A stretch of DNA of 64,000 nt from Brucella gallinifaecis (GCF_006476605.1 NZ_ML636808.1:1-64000), one strand, 5' to 3'. Shown: positions 1 through 8,128, counted from the stretch's first letter. Notes: a model not told the origin generated them from the sequence alone. Numbers and translations are program-made.

Positions 1-22
1 GTTCTCGGCATCTAAGCCGAAG

Positions 23-301
23 TCAGGCAGAAATTCCACTTATCTCCGCTGTCCAGATTTCCCGAACCACCTCTGTATTGATTGTGAGGTTGCCTCGCAC
101 CAGGCCATAAATTCCACCCAGCGAGTCCCCCATCCTGTACACGTATTCTCCCGGCTCAAAACTTACCAGCAAGGATCTTTTCAGCACTTCGTTCTGAAAT
201 TCAGGGTTCTGACTGGAGAGCCAACCATTTGATCTCATGATCAAATCGGCTTCTTTCCTATCCATAGAAAAGTTTTGCGCCAGAGATCCTGAAAAAACCA
301 T
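23..301 (-). pseudogene. Crp/Fnr-like regulator, N-terminal fragment
   Basis: The product resembles the first half of a cyclic-nucleotide-binding domain regulator of the Crp/Fnr type. Residues about 26-75 contain the jelly-roll segment with FEPGEYVY, GDSLGGIYGLV and GNLTIN. After that the frame drifts into unrelated residues and stops at 92 aa, without the rest of the sensor domain or the helix-turn-helix. Another frame just after the break reads WFGKSGQR and then a stop, which would fit a frameshift or small deletion. It lies divergent from the alkylsulfatase gene, the usual place for a local regulator. The left window edge hides whatever follows, so a wholly broken gene is likely but not proven. 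Confidence 0.55.
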
Positions 302-364
302 TCATGTGTTTCCTTGCTGCATCCATTAGAAACCATGCTAGAACTATAAAAAATTATTGTAGAA

Positions 365-379
365 TGAACCTGAGGTTCA
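365..379. promoter_or_regulatory. Palindromic operator candidate upstream of the alkylsulfatase gene
   Basis: A perfect 7-1-7 inverted repeat, TGAACCT then G then AGGTTCA, lies in the 175-bp gap between the divergent Crp-like fragment and the alkylsulfatase gene, about 100 bp upstream of the latter. An AT-rich stretch follows. Length and symmetry suit a dimeric regulator, but the protein that binds is unknown. Confidence 0.4.
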
Positions 380-476
380 ATCTTTTAAAATATATGTGCC
401 TAAGTTTCTAGCTGAGTTCAGTCTAATTGATTGAAAAATATTTAACTATGTTTGCTTTACAGCTCAGGGGAATTAT

Positions 477-2447
477 ATGCGCAGCGGCCGTCATTTTAAA
501 ACTCAAGTGTTCATCGTATCGCTGTTACTAGCTGGCATCAATTCGGCACTCTCCGATCCTGCCACAACAACAACTCGCGATGCTAATGAGAAGATCCTTC
601 AGCAGCTTCCCTTTGAAGACAGAAGAGAATTTGACGATGCTGCAAAAGGATTGCTACTGCGGCCCGAAACACTGACGATCAAAAGCGATGATGGCAAAGT
701 AGTCTGGGATTTGGAGAGCTATAAGAAGTTCATAACGCTTGATAGCCCTGCTCCAGCGTCCGTGAATCCGAGCCTTTGGCGCAATGCTCAGCTAAATCTC
801 CAATACGGCCTTTATGAAGTTACAGACGGGATATACCAGGTCAGAGGATTCGATCTGTCGAATATCACTTTCATTCGAGGCGATACTGGCTGGATCGTTT
901 ATGATGTTGGCAGTTCGGTTGAAACAGCAAAAGCTGCTTTCGCGCTTCTCACACAACATTTCGGAGAACGTCCTGTTGTTGCAGTCATCTACAGCCACCC
1001 TCATGTCGATCACTATTCAGGCGTAAAGGCTATTATAAACGAAGACGATGTTCTTTCCGGCAAAGTTCGCCTGATCGCTCCTGAGGGTTTTATGGAGCAT
1101 GCAGTCAGCGAGGGAGTGATCGCCGGAAACGCGATGACCCGTCGTGCCACCTATATGTACGGTGTTCTTCTTCCGCGCAATGCAGAAGGCAGCGTTGGCG
1201 CGGGTCTTGGGCTTACCACTCCCCGTGGGACCGGTACATTAATTGCGCCCAATGAGTATATTAAAAATGATGGCGAAACACTGACTGTAGACGGAATTGA
1301 GATGGAATTTCAGCTCACTCCCGGAACAGAAGCCCCTGCGGAAATGAATACGTATTTTCCAAAGTTCCGTGCGATGTGGATGGCAGAAAACACAGTCTCT
1401 ACCATGCATAATATCCTGACGCTTCGTGGTGCGCAGGTCCGTGATGCATTGGCCTGGGCGAAATATATAAACGATACCATAGATCGTTATGGCGATAAGA
1501 TAGACGTGAAATTTCAATCCCACCATTGGCCAAAATGGGGAAACAACAATATTAACGACTATCTGAAAAAGCAGCGCGACCTTTACAAATTCATCCACGA
1601 CCGTTCTGTTAATCTCCTTAATCAGGGCTATACCGGAGAAGAAATCTCCGAAATGATCCGACTTCCTAAAAGCTTGGAAAGCTTTTGGCCCGGCCGTGGC
1701 TATTACGGGACTTTGCGACACAATTCGCGGGCAGTCTATCAGCGTTACATGGGCTGGTATGACGGCAACCCCTCGGATCTGGATAACCTGCCTCCTGTGG
1801 AAGCAGCCAAGAAATATGTTGAATATATGGGTGGGGAAGAAAACGTTGTAGGCAAGGCTAAGGCAGATTTTGATAAGGGCGAATATCGGTGGACGGCCAC
1901 TGCATTGAAGCATGTTGTTTTTGCCAACCCTGAGAATACGGATGCCAAAGAGCTATTGGCAAAGAGCTATGAACAACTGGGCTATCAGGCTGAAGCTGGA
2001 CCATGGCGTTCTATATATCTGCAAGGTGCCTATGAATTGCGCAACGGAACGCCAAAGCTCACGACGAAAGGCGGCAGTGCCAGCCCAGATGTGATACAGG
2101 CAATGACGCCTGAAATGCTGTTTGATTATCTGGCTGTTCGCTTAAACGCTGAAAAAGCAGAAGGAAAAATTCTTTCCATCAATATTGACTTTACAGACCT
2201 TAAAACCACCTACAACCTCGCTATTGAAAACTCTGTTCTCGTTTATAACAATAAAGCTGATCCGCGAGCAGTTGCGACGGCAACACTTACCAAGTCTGCT
2301 TTAGACAAAGTCAATCTTGGCGAATCCAGTTTGGATGATGAAGTGAGCTCCGGGAATATCAAAATAGTAGGCGACAGTGGTGCTTTCCAGGAGTTCATAT
2401 CATTGATAGATAGCTTCGACAGCAGTTTCAACATCGTAACCCCTTGA
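477..2447 (+). CDS. Secreted alkylsulfatase (SdsA1/BDS1 type, metallo-beta-lactamase fold)
   Basis: This protein would hydrolyse primary alkyl sulfate esters such as dodecyl sulfate to alcohol and sulfate. The 656 aa begin with a signal peptide (about residues 1-26, hydrophobic VFIVSLLLAGI). A metallo-beta-lactamase domain follows, with the zinc motif HPHVDH at 174-179 (His174, His176, Asp178, His179). The dimerisation region comes next, and a C-terminal SCP2-like domain from about 530 to the end is thought to bind the alkyl chain. Length and order match the SdsA1 family. The ATG is preceded by AGGGGA. The gene is followed after 36 bp by an outer-membrane channel-like gene, suggesting one transcript. 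Exact substrate is inferred from family only. Confidence 0.9.
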   Translation: MRSGRHFKTQVFIVSLLLAGINSALSDPATTTTRDANEKILQQLPFEDRREFDDAAKGLLLRPETLTIKSDDGKVVWDLESYKKFITLDSPAPASVNPSLWRNAQLNLQYGLYEVTDGIYQVRGFDLSNITFIRGDTGWIVYDVGSSVETAKAAFALLTQHFGERPVVAVIYSHPHVDHYSGVKAIINEDDVLSGKVRLIAPEGFMEHAVSEGVIAGNAMTRRATYMYGVLLPRNAEGSVGAGLGLTTPRGTGTLIAPNEYIKNDGETLTVDGIEMEFQLTPGTEAPAEMNTYFPKFRAMWMAENTVSTMHNILTLRGAQVRDALAWAKYINDTIDRYGDKIDVKFQSHHWPKWGNNNINDYLKKQRDLYKFIHDRSVNLLNQGYTGEEISEMIRLPKSLESFWPGRGYYGTLRHNSRAVYQRYMGWYDGNPSDLDNLPPVEAAKKYVEYMGGEENVVGKAKADFDKGEYRWTATALKHVVFANPENTDAKELLAKSYEQLGYQAEAGPWRSIYLQGAYELRNGTPKLTTKGGSASPDVIQAMTPEMLFDYLAVRLNAEKAEGKILSINIDFTDLKTTYNLAIENSVLVYNNKADPRAVATATLTKSALDKVNLGESSLDDEVSSGNIKIVGDSGAFQEFISLIDSFDSSFNIVTP

Positions 2448-2483
2448 TAAAATATAATTTTCTCTTGAAGAAGGGGCATCGTT

Positions 2484-3377
2484 TTGAAAAAAATTTTGAC
2501 GGGTTTATTAATTTTACCGCTGTATCTGCCTTGCTCCGCTTGGGCAGACGGCGCACGCGACTGGCTGAATGTGCCAGTCGACATGAACTTTGCGTATATT
2601 TATTATACATACTCAAATGCAGAGACATCTATCAACTCGGCTTTGCCCATTACAGGCGCGTCGGTCAATTCAAGCATTCCTATATTCCGATATGCGCATA
2701 GCTTTGATTTAAATGGACAGATCGCGGGTATACAACTCGTAGTTCCCTACGCATTTGTCGATGCAAATCTAGACGCAACGAGGATAGGTGCCAACGTAGA
2801 TGGCTTTGGAGACATCCAGGCAATTTTCCTCGTCAATTTAGTGGGCGCACCGGCGCTCTCCAAGGAAGCCTTTGCCAACTGGACACCAGAGCCCTATCTG
2901 ACAGCATCCCTGGCTGTTTCCATACCCACCGGTCAATATGATAGAGAGAGAGTGGTAAATATCGGTGCCAATCGCTGGGGCTTCAAACCTCAACTGTCCG
3001 TTGGTGTGCCTTTAGGTGGAGCAGCAGACTGGATCACGGCAAACGCAAATGTGCAACTATTCACGAATAACGATGCATACCATAAGGACAAGACTCTTGC
3101 ACAGGACCCATTATTTACGATTGAAGCTCACTACAGCAAAAACTTGAATAAGGCATTATGGGTTTCTGCGGATGCGTTTTATAGTTACGGTGGACAAACA
3201 TTTGTCGACGGAACTTCTCAGGATAATTTGCAGAGCACGCTCAAGCTTGGCATTGGCGGGAGTCTCAACCTCACTCCTGTAGATGCGATTGCTGTAAGCT
3301 GGAATACAACTGTTGCCAAAAAAAGCTACACGCCAAACAGCCAAATGTTTTCCATAAATTTTAGCCACGCATGGTGA
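2484..3377 (+). CDS. Outer-membrane channel-like protein (phenol-degradation MetA/SphA type)
   Basis: The 297-aa product has a signal peptide (residues 1-21, ending SAWA) followed by alternating amphipathic stretches rich in Tyr, Asn and Gly. It ends with an aromatic-terminated strand (FSINFSHAW), as outer-membrane beta-barrels do. The pattern resembles the MetA-pathway/SphA family of hydrophobic-substrate channels. The start is TTG at 2484, preceded by GAAGAAGGGG. It sits 36 bp after the alkylsulfatase, so a role in passing alkyl sulfates or the released alcohols across the outer membrane is a reasonable inference, not a demonstration. No terminator is clear after it. Confidence 0.65.
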   Translation: MKKILTGLLILPLYLPCSAWADGARDWLNVPVDMNFAYIYYTYSNAETSINSALPITGASVNSSIPIFRYAHSFDLNGQIAGIQLVVPYAFVDANLDATRIGANVDGFGDIQAIFLVNLVGAPALSKEAFANWTPEPYLTASLAVSIPTGQYDRERVVNIGANRWGFKPQLSVGVPLGGAADWITANANVQLFTNNDAYHKDKTLAQDPLFTIEAHYSKNLNKALWVSADAFYSYGGQTFVDGTSQDNLQSTLKLGIGGSLNLTPVDAIAVSWNTTVAKKSYTPNSQMFSINFSHAW

Positions 3378-3471
3378 AATCAGCACTGTAGATATCAGGC
3401 AGCGCCTATTCTATCCCAAGCTCGTCATCGCTTTGCATAAGCCAAAAGAAAACTTTAAAGCGCACAGCTGC

Positions 3472-3570
3472 TCAGTGAGTTTTCATGTCATAGGTAAATT
3501 CTAAAGCATCCTCTATGTCCACACCAAAATATCTGACCCTATTCTCAATCTTGGTCTGTTTGAGATAGCC
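3472..3570 (-). pseudogene. Tyrosine recombinase/integrase, C-terminal remnant
   Basis: The minus strand encodes a short in-frame peptide containing TKIENRVRYFGVDIEDALEF and ending MKTH before a TGA. This closely resembles the last residues of many proteobacterial tyrosine-type integrases (GHTKIE.TVRYLGVD.EDAL), including the Tyr of the catalytic region. Nothing upstream in the same frame resembles an integrase, so only the tail survives. It abuts the istB remnant on the same strand. The call rests on motif recall. Confidence 0.5.
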
Positions 3571-3605
3571 ACTTTCATTCGCCGAAGCGAGAGTGTGCTA
3601 TACTC

Positions 3606-3817
3606 TCACGTCGCATGCCAATCGGAGTCTGTCTCTGCGATTTCGCAATGGTGCGTCAGCCGATCAAGAAGTGCAGTTGTCATTTTGGCATCACCATAGA
3701 CAGTGAGCCACTCGCCGAATGCCAGATTGGTCGTAACGATAATTGAGGTTCTGCCTTGTTGCGTGTTTCAGTTTCAAGTCGATTGACCAGATCAAAAGCA
3801 TTGAAGAAACGGCCCCG
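3606..3817 (-). pseudogene. IS21-family istB (transposition helper ATPase) remnant
   Basis: Two adjacent minus-strand segments in different frames match IstB. About 3817-3760 reads [19 protein letters not shown], the segment after the Walker A region. About 3757-3606 reads [15 protein letters not shown], then [19 protein letters not shown] and a TGA, which is the family C-terminus. The region between them in normal IstB (Walker B, about 30-40 residues) is missing, so there was an internal deletion with a frame change. No istA or terminal repeats are seen. This is a decayed insertion sequence. Confidence 0.75.
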
Positions 3818-3819
3818 TG

Positions 3820-4180
3820 TGTCATTGCGCGTGAGGCGGCCTATAAAGCCAATGATCAGGATATCGCCGATCTTCGGGCGATTGTTGGCCGTCAGCGTGA
3901 AGCATTGGGTGATGCGGATGCATTCATTTCGGCTGATATGGAATTTCATAGCCGTATTGCAAAGATTTCCGGCAATCCAATCTTTGTTGGTGTGAGTGAG
4001 GCCATGCTCGCATGGCTGCGCGAGTATCATACTCATATGCTGATCTGGACGGGTAAGGAAAATTATACGTTGGTTGAGCATGAAGAAATCATAGATATGC
4101 TCGCTGCCAAAAATTCAGACGGTGTAGAAGCTGCGATGCTTCATCATCTGGAGCGCTCGCGTGCGCTATATACAAAGTAG
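3820..4180 (+). pseudogene. GntR/FadR-type regulator, FCD ligand-binding domain remnant
   Basis: From about 3820 the plus strand encodes about 115 residues resembling the FCD domain of FadR-subfamily GntR regulators. It includes the helix with DMEFHSRIAKISGNP and the metal/ligand-site pattern ending in VEHEEIIDMLAAKN and a helix with HHLERSRALY. The N-terminal winged helix is absent. An open frame extends upstream to 3743, but those codons are antisense to the istB remnant and not part of the gene. The insertion or deletion event therefore probably removed the 5' part. Confidence 0.65.
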
Positions 4181-4704
4181 AATATTTGAAAAAAATGAAA
4201 TGAATTCCTATGATACAACCTATTGCTGAGTAATGAATGTTGCATGGATTTGCCGTGGGTTTTTGTAATCAGTTGTAATTACATAGAATCTGTTTGGAAC
4301 AAGATGCAACATGAAAACGGTGCGCAATCGAGTGTTTCATTTATCCATCTTGTTGATTTTATTAAGGAAAGCTTTGGCTGGGGAGCCTGGATTCGAAGTA
4401 GGAGTAACTGAGTCAGAGTCCAAGCCAATATATTGATAATATGATAATCATTTTGCAAAACGATGTATTTCATGTCCTATGTGAAACAATGGGTTAGCTG
4501 CCAAATCCAAACCATTATTTTGTAATTTGGCACGATGGGTTCGCATATAGTTGCTAGCTTCAACTGAGTTTAATAGACTTCAGCTTTTACCCCAAGAGCG
4601 GTTGAAAAGAAGGGGCCACATTAGGACATCGCTATGGCCGCCGCATCTAATCCTGACAGCTGCGTATTAGACGCGCCCTTGGGGTCAATAGTGCTAGTTT
4701 AAGT
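4181..4704. other. Gene-free stretch with a tRNA-Gln fragment
   Basis: This 520-bp AT-rich stretch contains no credible gene. A 62-codon open frame at 4223-4411 runs through the tRNA-Gln fragment and has no recognisable domain. Apart from that fragment (4375-4421) I see only short AT-rich inverted repeats. Confidence 0.6.
4375..4421 (-). repeat. Partial tRNA-Gln duplicate, putative attachment site
   Basis: These 47 bp copy the 3' half of the tRNA-Gln gene at 6281-6354, from CCA through the acceptor 3' strand, T arm and anticodon arm, in the same orientation. Matching blocks are TGGCTGGGGA, CCTGGATTCGAA and GAGTCAGAGTCC, with a handful of mismatches around the T-stem and variable region. Identity ends after GAGTCC, inside the anticodon stem, so no functional tRNA can form. 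A 3' tRNA fragment downstream of the intact tRNA is the usual signature of an attL/attR pair. Confidence 0.75.
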
Positions 4705-5535
4705 TCAGCTTAGGACCAAGCGCTGCCAGCAGCCGGGTGTTAAACCGAAGTTTGCTTTGAACCGGCGGTTCATATGAGCCTGATCGCTGAACCCGGCATT
4801 GATCGCTGCATCGGCTAAGGCTAGGCCTGCTGCGATATAAAAACGCGCCCGGTCGATACGACGCATCGTAAGATAACGATAAGGGCTTGTGCCGTATGCT
4901 TTGCGGAATTGGCGGGCGAGTTCGTAACGATTCTGCCCTGTAACGTTTTCAAGCTCGCTTGAAGCCACAGTCCTGCAAATATTTGCCTCAAGATATTCCC
5001 GCGCTAGGCGCACAGCTCTAATGTCGATAAAACTGCGTTGGGAGTTTTTGGTAGAAGCATCATATGCGAGCAACCCATCTGTCAGACGGGCCATTATGCC
5101 ATCTAATGCAATTGGCTCTAATATCACATCCATGTCTGCAAAAGCCGAATGTATGGCGTTGAGCAATCTCGGATCGCCTAACACAGCATCTTTCACGAAT
5201 GGAAGCGCACCGGCCGGTCGGCCTAGCGCCTCTCTGATAATTGCTGGTTCAACATAAAGCATGCGATAGTGGAAACCCTGCTCGTTTCCTGCTTCGCCAT
5301 TATGAATTTCGTCAGGATGCAACACGATGACGCGCCCCGCCGTACTGTTCAAACGTGTTCCGCGGTAGTCGAAGCTTTGGACGCCATTAATCGTGTAACC
5401 GATCGAATAAGTGTCGTGTCGATGGGAAGCATATGCTTTGCCTGAAAAAAAGGCTTCTATTCGCTGGATTTCAACTTGCCGCGGGGCTGAACGGACCCAG
5501 TCACTCGTGCACGATCGTTCAAGACCTGATGTCAT
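4705..5535 (-). CDS. AraC-family transcriptional regulator
   Basis: The 276-aa protein (from the ATG at 5535, preceded by AGGAG) has an N-terminal cupin-like sensor domain, with HRHDTYSIGY and HPDEIHNGE typical of AraC_binding. A C-terminal pair of helix-turn-helix motifs occupies the last 100 residues, with the signature RRIDRARFYIAAGLALADAAINAGFSDQ followed by HMNRRFKANFGLTP (given here in pieces of one continuous block). A longer frame reaches 5652 but would overlap the divergent cupin gene. It is divergent from that gene across about 80 bp, so it probably regulates it. The ligand is unknown. It lies inside the tRNA-Gln-bounded segment. Confidence 0.85.
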   Translation of the reverse strand: MTSGLERSCTSDWVRSAPRQVEIQRIEAFFSGKAYASHRHDTYSIGYTINGVQSFDYRGTRLNSTAGRVIVLHPDEIHNGEAGNEQGFHYRMLYVEPAIIREALGRPAGALPFVKDAVLGDPRLLNAIHSAFADMDVILEPIALDGIMARLTDGLLAYDASTKNSQRSFIDIRAVRLAREYLEANICRTVASSELENVTGQNRYELARQFRKAYGTSPYRYLTMRRIDRARFYIAAGLALADAAINAGFSDQAHMNRRFKANFGLTPGCWQRLVLS

Positions 5536-5616
5536 CTCCTGTGGCACACAACTTTGGTGACTGTCGTTAGCTGAAATTTCGTTTCTCCTTAACGGTCTAA
5601 CAATGAGGAAACACAG

Positions 5617-5973
5617 ATGAAAATAATTAATCTTGATGAAAAGCTGAACCAATTTTCAAGCCACTGGGACCCGCATGTCATCGCAGACTACAATGAAAAT
5701 GACGTAATGGTAGTCAGATTTATTGGTGAGTATCCCTTCCACAAGCATGACGCGACTGATGATTTCTTCTACGTCATCGAAGGTGAAATGGAAATTGATA
5801 TTGAAGGAGAGGCGTCACGCACCGTCAAAGCCGGCGAATTGTTTGTGGTTCCTAAAGGTGTTGTGCATCGCCCACGAGCCGAGAATGAAGTGAAGGTTCT
5901 TCTGATCGAACCGAAAGGCGAACCAAATTCAGGTGATTCCGATCGCGAACCGGCCTCCAAACCACGCATCTGA
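5617..5973 (+). CDS. Small cupin-domain protein
   Basis: A 118-aa single-domain cupin. Motif 1 is seen as PFHKHDATDDFFYVIEGEME (His42, His44, with Asp where the classical Glu usually lies) and motif 2 as GELFVVPKGVVHRP (His84). Such proteins bind a divalent metal and may be isomerases, dioxygenases or sensors, and the sequence alone does not decide. The start is preceded by GAGGAAAC. The divergent AraC-type gene is the likely regulator. The C-terminal 20 residues are charged and Pro-rich. Confidence 0.8.
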   Translation: MKIINLDEKLNQFSSHWDPHVIADYNENDVMVVRFIGEYPFHKHDATDDFFYVIEGEMEIDIEGEASRTVKAGELFVVPKGVVHRPRAENEVKVLLIEPKGEPNSGDSDREPASKPRI

Positions 5974-6280
5974 AATGACCGCTTTGGGCCGGAGTTTGCC
6001 ATAGCCACAGTCCAATTGATGATCCGCTTTCTGAGGCTGTCTCCGAAAGCTGTCATTTTGCTTCTAACTTCGTCTAAGTTATAAACAGATCGATCCAATA
6101 ATACCCCCCGCAAAAGCAGTCTGACAGACTTTTGATGCTTAAGAGGTTTGGAAAGTGTACCGTTGTTTTGAATTTAAACTATAACAGAAATAGTGAGTTA
6201 TCTGGTTCAAAAACCGTGGCTTACGAAGTTTACAAACCAAAAAATGTAGACTAATATACAAAAAGCTTAACAAAATCAAA
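5974..6280. other. Gene-free stretch before tRNA-Gln
   Basis: No gene, promoter or terminator could be supported here. It contains the downstream flank of the cupin gene and an AT-rich segment next to the tRNA 3' end, consistent with the edge of an integrated segment. Confidence 0.5.
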
Positions 6281-6354
6281 TGGCTGGGGAACCTGGATTC
6301 GAACCAGGACTAACGGAGTCAGAGTCCGTGGGTCTACCGTTAACCTATTCCCCA
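6281..6354 (-). tRNA. tRNA-Gln (anticodon CTG)
   Basis: The 74-nt gene reads TGGGGAATAGG at its 5' end, carries the anticodon loop CTCTGAC (anticodon CTG, reading CAG), a T loop GTTCGAATC and an encoded CCA. The acceptor stem TGGGGAA pairs with TTCCCCA, and the first base U1 with A72 is typical of tRNA-Gln. It is the intact counterpart of the fragment at 4375-4421, and its 3' end faces the accessory region. Confidence 0.95.
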
Positions 6355-6550
6355 GCAGAGTATTTAATTTTAGCCAGATAAGACTAAAAGGGTAGCGAAC
6401 AAAGAACTTTTCTTTGTTTGTCTGCGGCCATCATCTAGCGAACTCAAACAGCTAGCGCAAGCCCCTCTTTGAAAAAATGTGGTAAATTCAGATATTTCTT
6501 TGTTATCCTGGTAGAGATGTTGTCTGTGCATTCCTGGGCTTGCAGCAGGC

Positions 6551-6582
6551 AAAAAGGCCCGGCAGCAGAGCTGCCGCCGGGC
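6551..6582 (-). terminator. Rho-independent terminator after the DUF1127 gene
   Basis: On the minus strand a GC-rich hairpin (GCCCGGCGGCAGC, loop TCT, GCTGCCGGGC) is followed by TTTTT. It lies 60 bp beyond the DUF1127 stop codon. Confidence 0.8.
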
Positions 6583-6632
6583 AAGGGGCAGGCTACCGGG
6601 AGGCGACCCGGTATGTGAAGGTGGCGCCTGCC
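6551..6632 (-). ncRNA. Structured 3' region of the DUF1127 gene, possible small RNA
   Basis: Downstream of the DUF1127 stop on the minus strand, an outer stem GGCAGGC/GCCTGCC encloses an inner hairpin TACCGGG/CCCGGTA whose loop side contains CCTCCC. A terminator hairpin follows directly. Small RNAs with CCUCC loops are known to be processed from DUF1127 transcripts in Rhodobacter sphaeroides (the CcsR or cuckoo type), and this layout resembles that. No expression evidence is available, so the function is inference. Confidence 0.45.
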
Positions 6633-6642
6633 AGATGTTCCT

Positions 6643-6939
6643 TCAGCAGACATGCCTGGCGGCTGTTATGCGCGCCTGTGCAAGATCTGCCAGAATACGT
6701 GTTGGATTCTCCGCGCTGCGCATATGGGTCGCGGTATAAAGATCTTCACTCTTTAGCCCGATGTCTTTGAGCAGATAATTGTCGAGTGTATTGATATGCT
6801 GGATATGACGACGACTATTTAAGAGCTTCCAGCGATGCAAAATTGATACAGATACAGCTTTTGCAATTTGCTGTAGCATGGACGCTAATGCGCTGGTTGC
6901 AGGTAAAAATGTTGCAGGGCTCTTGCTGGTCGCTATCAT
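6643..6939 (-). CDS. DUF1127-domain small protein
   Basis: This 98-aa protein has the DUF1127 core in its second half: a conserved Arg-rich helix around RRHIQHINTLDNYLLKDIGL followed by KSEDLY. DUF1127 proteins are short, basic and often act in phosphate, stress or RNA-related control; in Rhodobacter sphaeroides one is an RNA-binding factor. The N-terminal 35 residues are not recognisable. The start ATG has a good GGAGAG site 5 bp upstream. It is divergent from a LysR gene, and a LysR regulator (VtlR) controls DUF1127 genes in Brucella, but whether the neighbour here has that role cannot be told. Confidence 0.75.
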   Translation of the reverse strand: MIATSKSPATFLPATSALASMLQQIAKAVSVSILHRWKLLNSRRHIQHINTLDNYLLKDIGLKSEDLYTATHMRSAENPTRILADLAQARITAARHVC

Positions 6940-7125
6940 TGCCGCTCTCCTTCAAGCGTGCAGGTTTGAAGTGATCCCTGTTGGCAGCTCATATGCTTAC
7001 CTTTGGGAACCTATAATCCAGAAACCGATCAGTTTCGGATATGATGACTTTATCTAATAATGAAATTGATTATTCCAGTGAATGTTTTTAATGTAATAGT
7101 TCAATAATAGTGATGGATTTTCTCG

Positions 7126-8082
7126 ATGAACGCTCCGTTAGATCTGGATCAGTTGCAGACCTTTATTGCTATTGCGGATATGGGTAGTTTTACCAAGGCG
7201 GCGGATAGTGTGTTTAAAACACAGTCGGCTGTTTCCATGCAGATGCGTCGTTTGGAAGATCGCATCGGAAAGCCACTTTTCGAACGCGATGGCCGTATTA
7301 ATCGTCTGACTGAAGATGGCGAGCGATTATTGCTTTATGCGCGTCGTATGTTGTTATTGAATAGTGAAACCATTGCGGCTTTCGATGATAAACAGCTTGA
7401 AGGGCATGTACGTATCGGCACGCCGGATGATTATGCAGATCGGTTCCTGCCGGAGATCATGGCACGGTTTGCGCGTTCGAACCCGCGTGTGGAGCTTTCG
7501 GTGGTTTGCGAACCAACAGTGAATCTTGATGAAATGATTCGCCGTGGCGCACTCGACATTGCCCTTGTCACGCAATGTGATGACAAGCGTCGTTCTGAGG
7601 TTGTGCGTACCGAACCACTTCTGTGGGTGACATCAAGCAGTCATACCGTGCATGAAGAGGTGATATTGCCGCTGGCAGTCGGGCGCCCGACATGCATATG
7701 GCGACATGCAGCCATTGATCTTTTGGAACAGGCGGAACGGGATTATCGCATCATCATAACGAGTTGGTCGGCAACCGTGCTGGCGGCTGCTGTTTTATCA
7801 GGGCTTGCTGTTTCTATTTTACCGGAATGTGCGTTGCGGCCAGGGATGCGTGTTTTAGGCGAAGCAGACGGTTTTGGTGTCTTGCCGGAATTTGGTATTG
7901 GTATCATGCGCGGCCATACGAAACAGAACGCTATTGTTGACGCACTGGCGCAGCATATTGTTGAAAGTCTTGATAATATTTCATCGCCAGCACCGGCAGT
8001 GATGGCTTCAGGGGAAATAGCATCTTTCCCATCGGTGCGTACGCGGCGAGTGCGCAATAATGAATTATTACCCGGCTGGTGA
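7126..8082 (+). CDS. LysR-family transcriptional regulator
   Basis: The 318-aa protein has a LysR winged helix at residues about 5-65 (DLDQLQTFIAIADMGSFTKA, then TQSAVSMQMRRLEDRIGKPLF) and a periplasmic-binding-like effector domain from about 93 to 290. A 25-residue tail follows. It is divergent from the DUF1127 gene over 186 bp and 46 bp upstream of xseA on the same strand. The effector and targets are unknown. Confidence 0.9.
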   Translation: MNAPLDLDQLQTFIAIADMGSFTKAADSVFKTQSAVSMQMRRLEDRIGKPLFERDGRINRLTEDGERLLLYARRMLLLNSETIAAFDDKQLEGHVRIGTPDDYADRFLPEIMARFARSNPRVELSVVCEPTVNLDEMIRRGALDIALVTQCDDKRRSEVVRTEPLLWVTSSSHTVHEEVILPLAVGRPTCIWRHAAIDLLEQAERDYRIIITSWSATVLAAAVLSGLAVSILPECALRPGMRVLGEADGFGVLPEFGIGIMRGHTKQNAIVDALAQHIVESLDNISSPAPAVMASGEIASFPSVRTRRVRNNELLPGW

Positions 8083-8128
8083 CAATGAAGTTGCATATAT
8101 GGCGGCGTCTTGTCCCGTTGACCATTGA

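Noticed and set aside
1239-1913. 224-codon minus-strand frame inside the alkylsulfatase
   Set aside because: It is a codon shadow of the sulfatase and has no recognisable domain.
3743-3820. First 26 codons of the frame fused to the FCD remnant
   Set aside because: They are antisense to the istB remnant and do not resemble a GntR N-terminus.
4375-4421. A second functional tRNA
   Set aside because: Only the 3' half is present, with no D arm or 5' acceptor strand.
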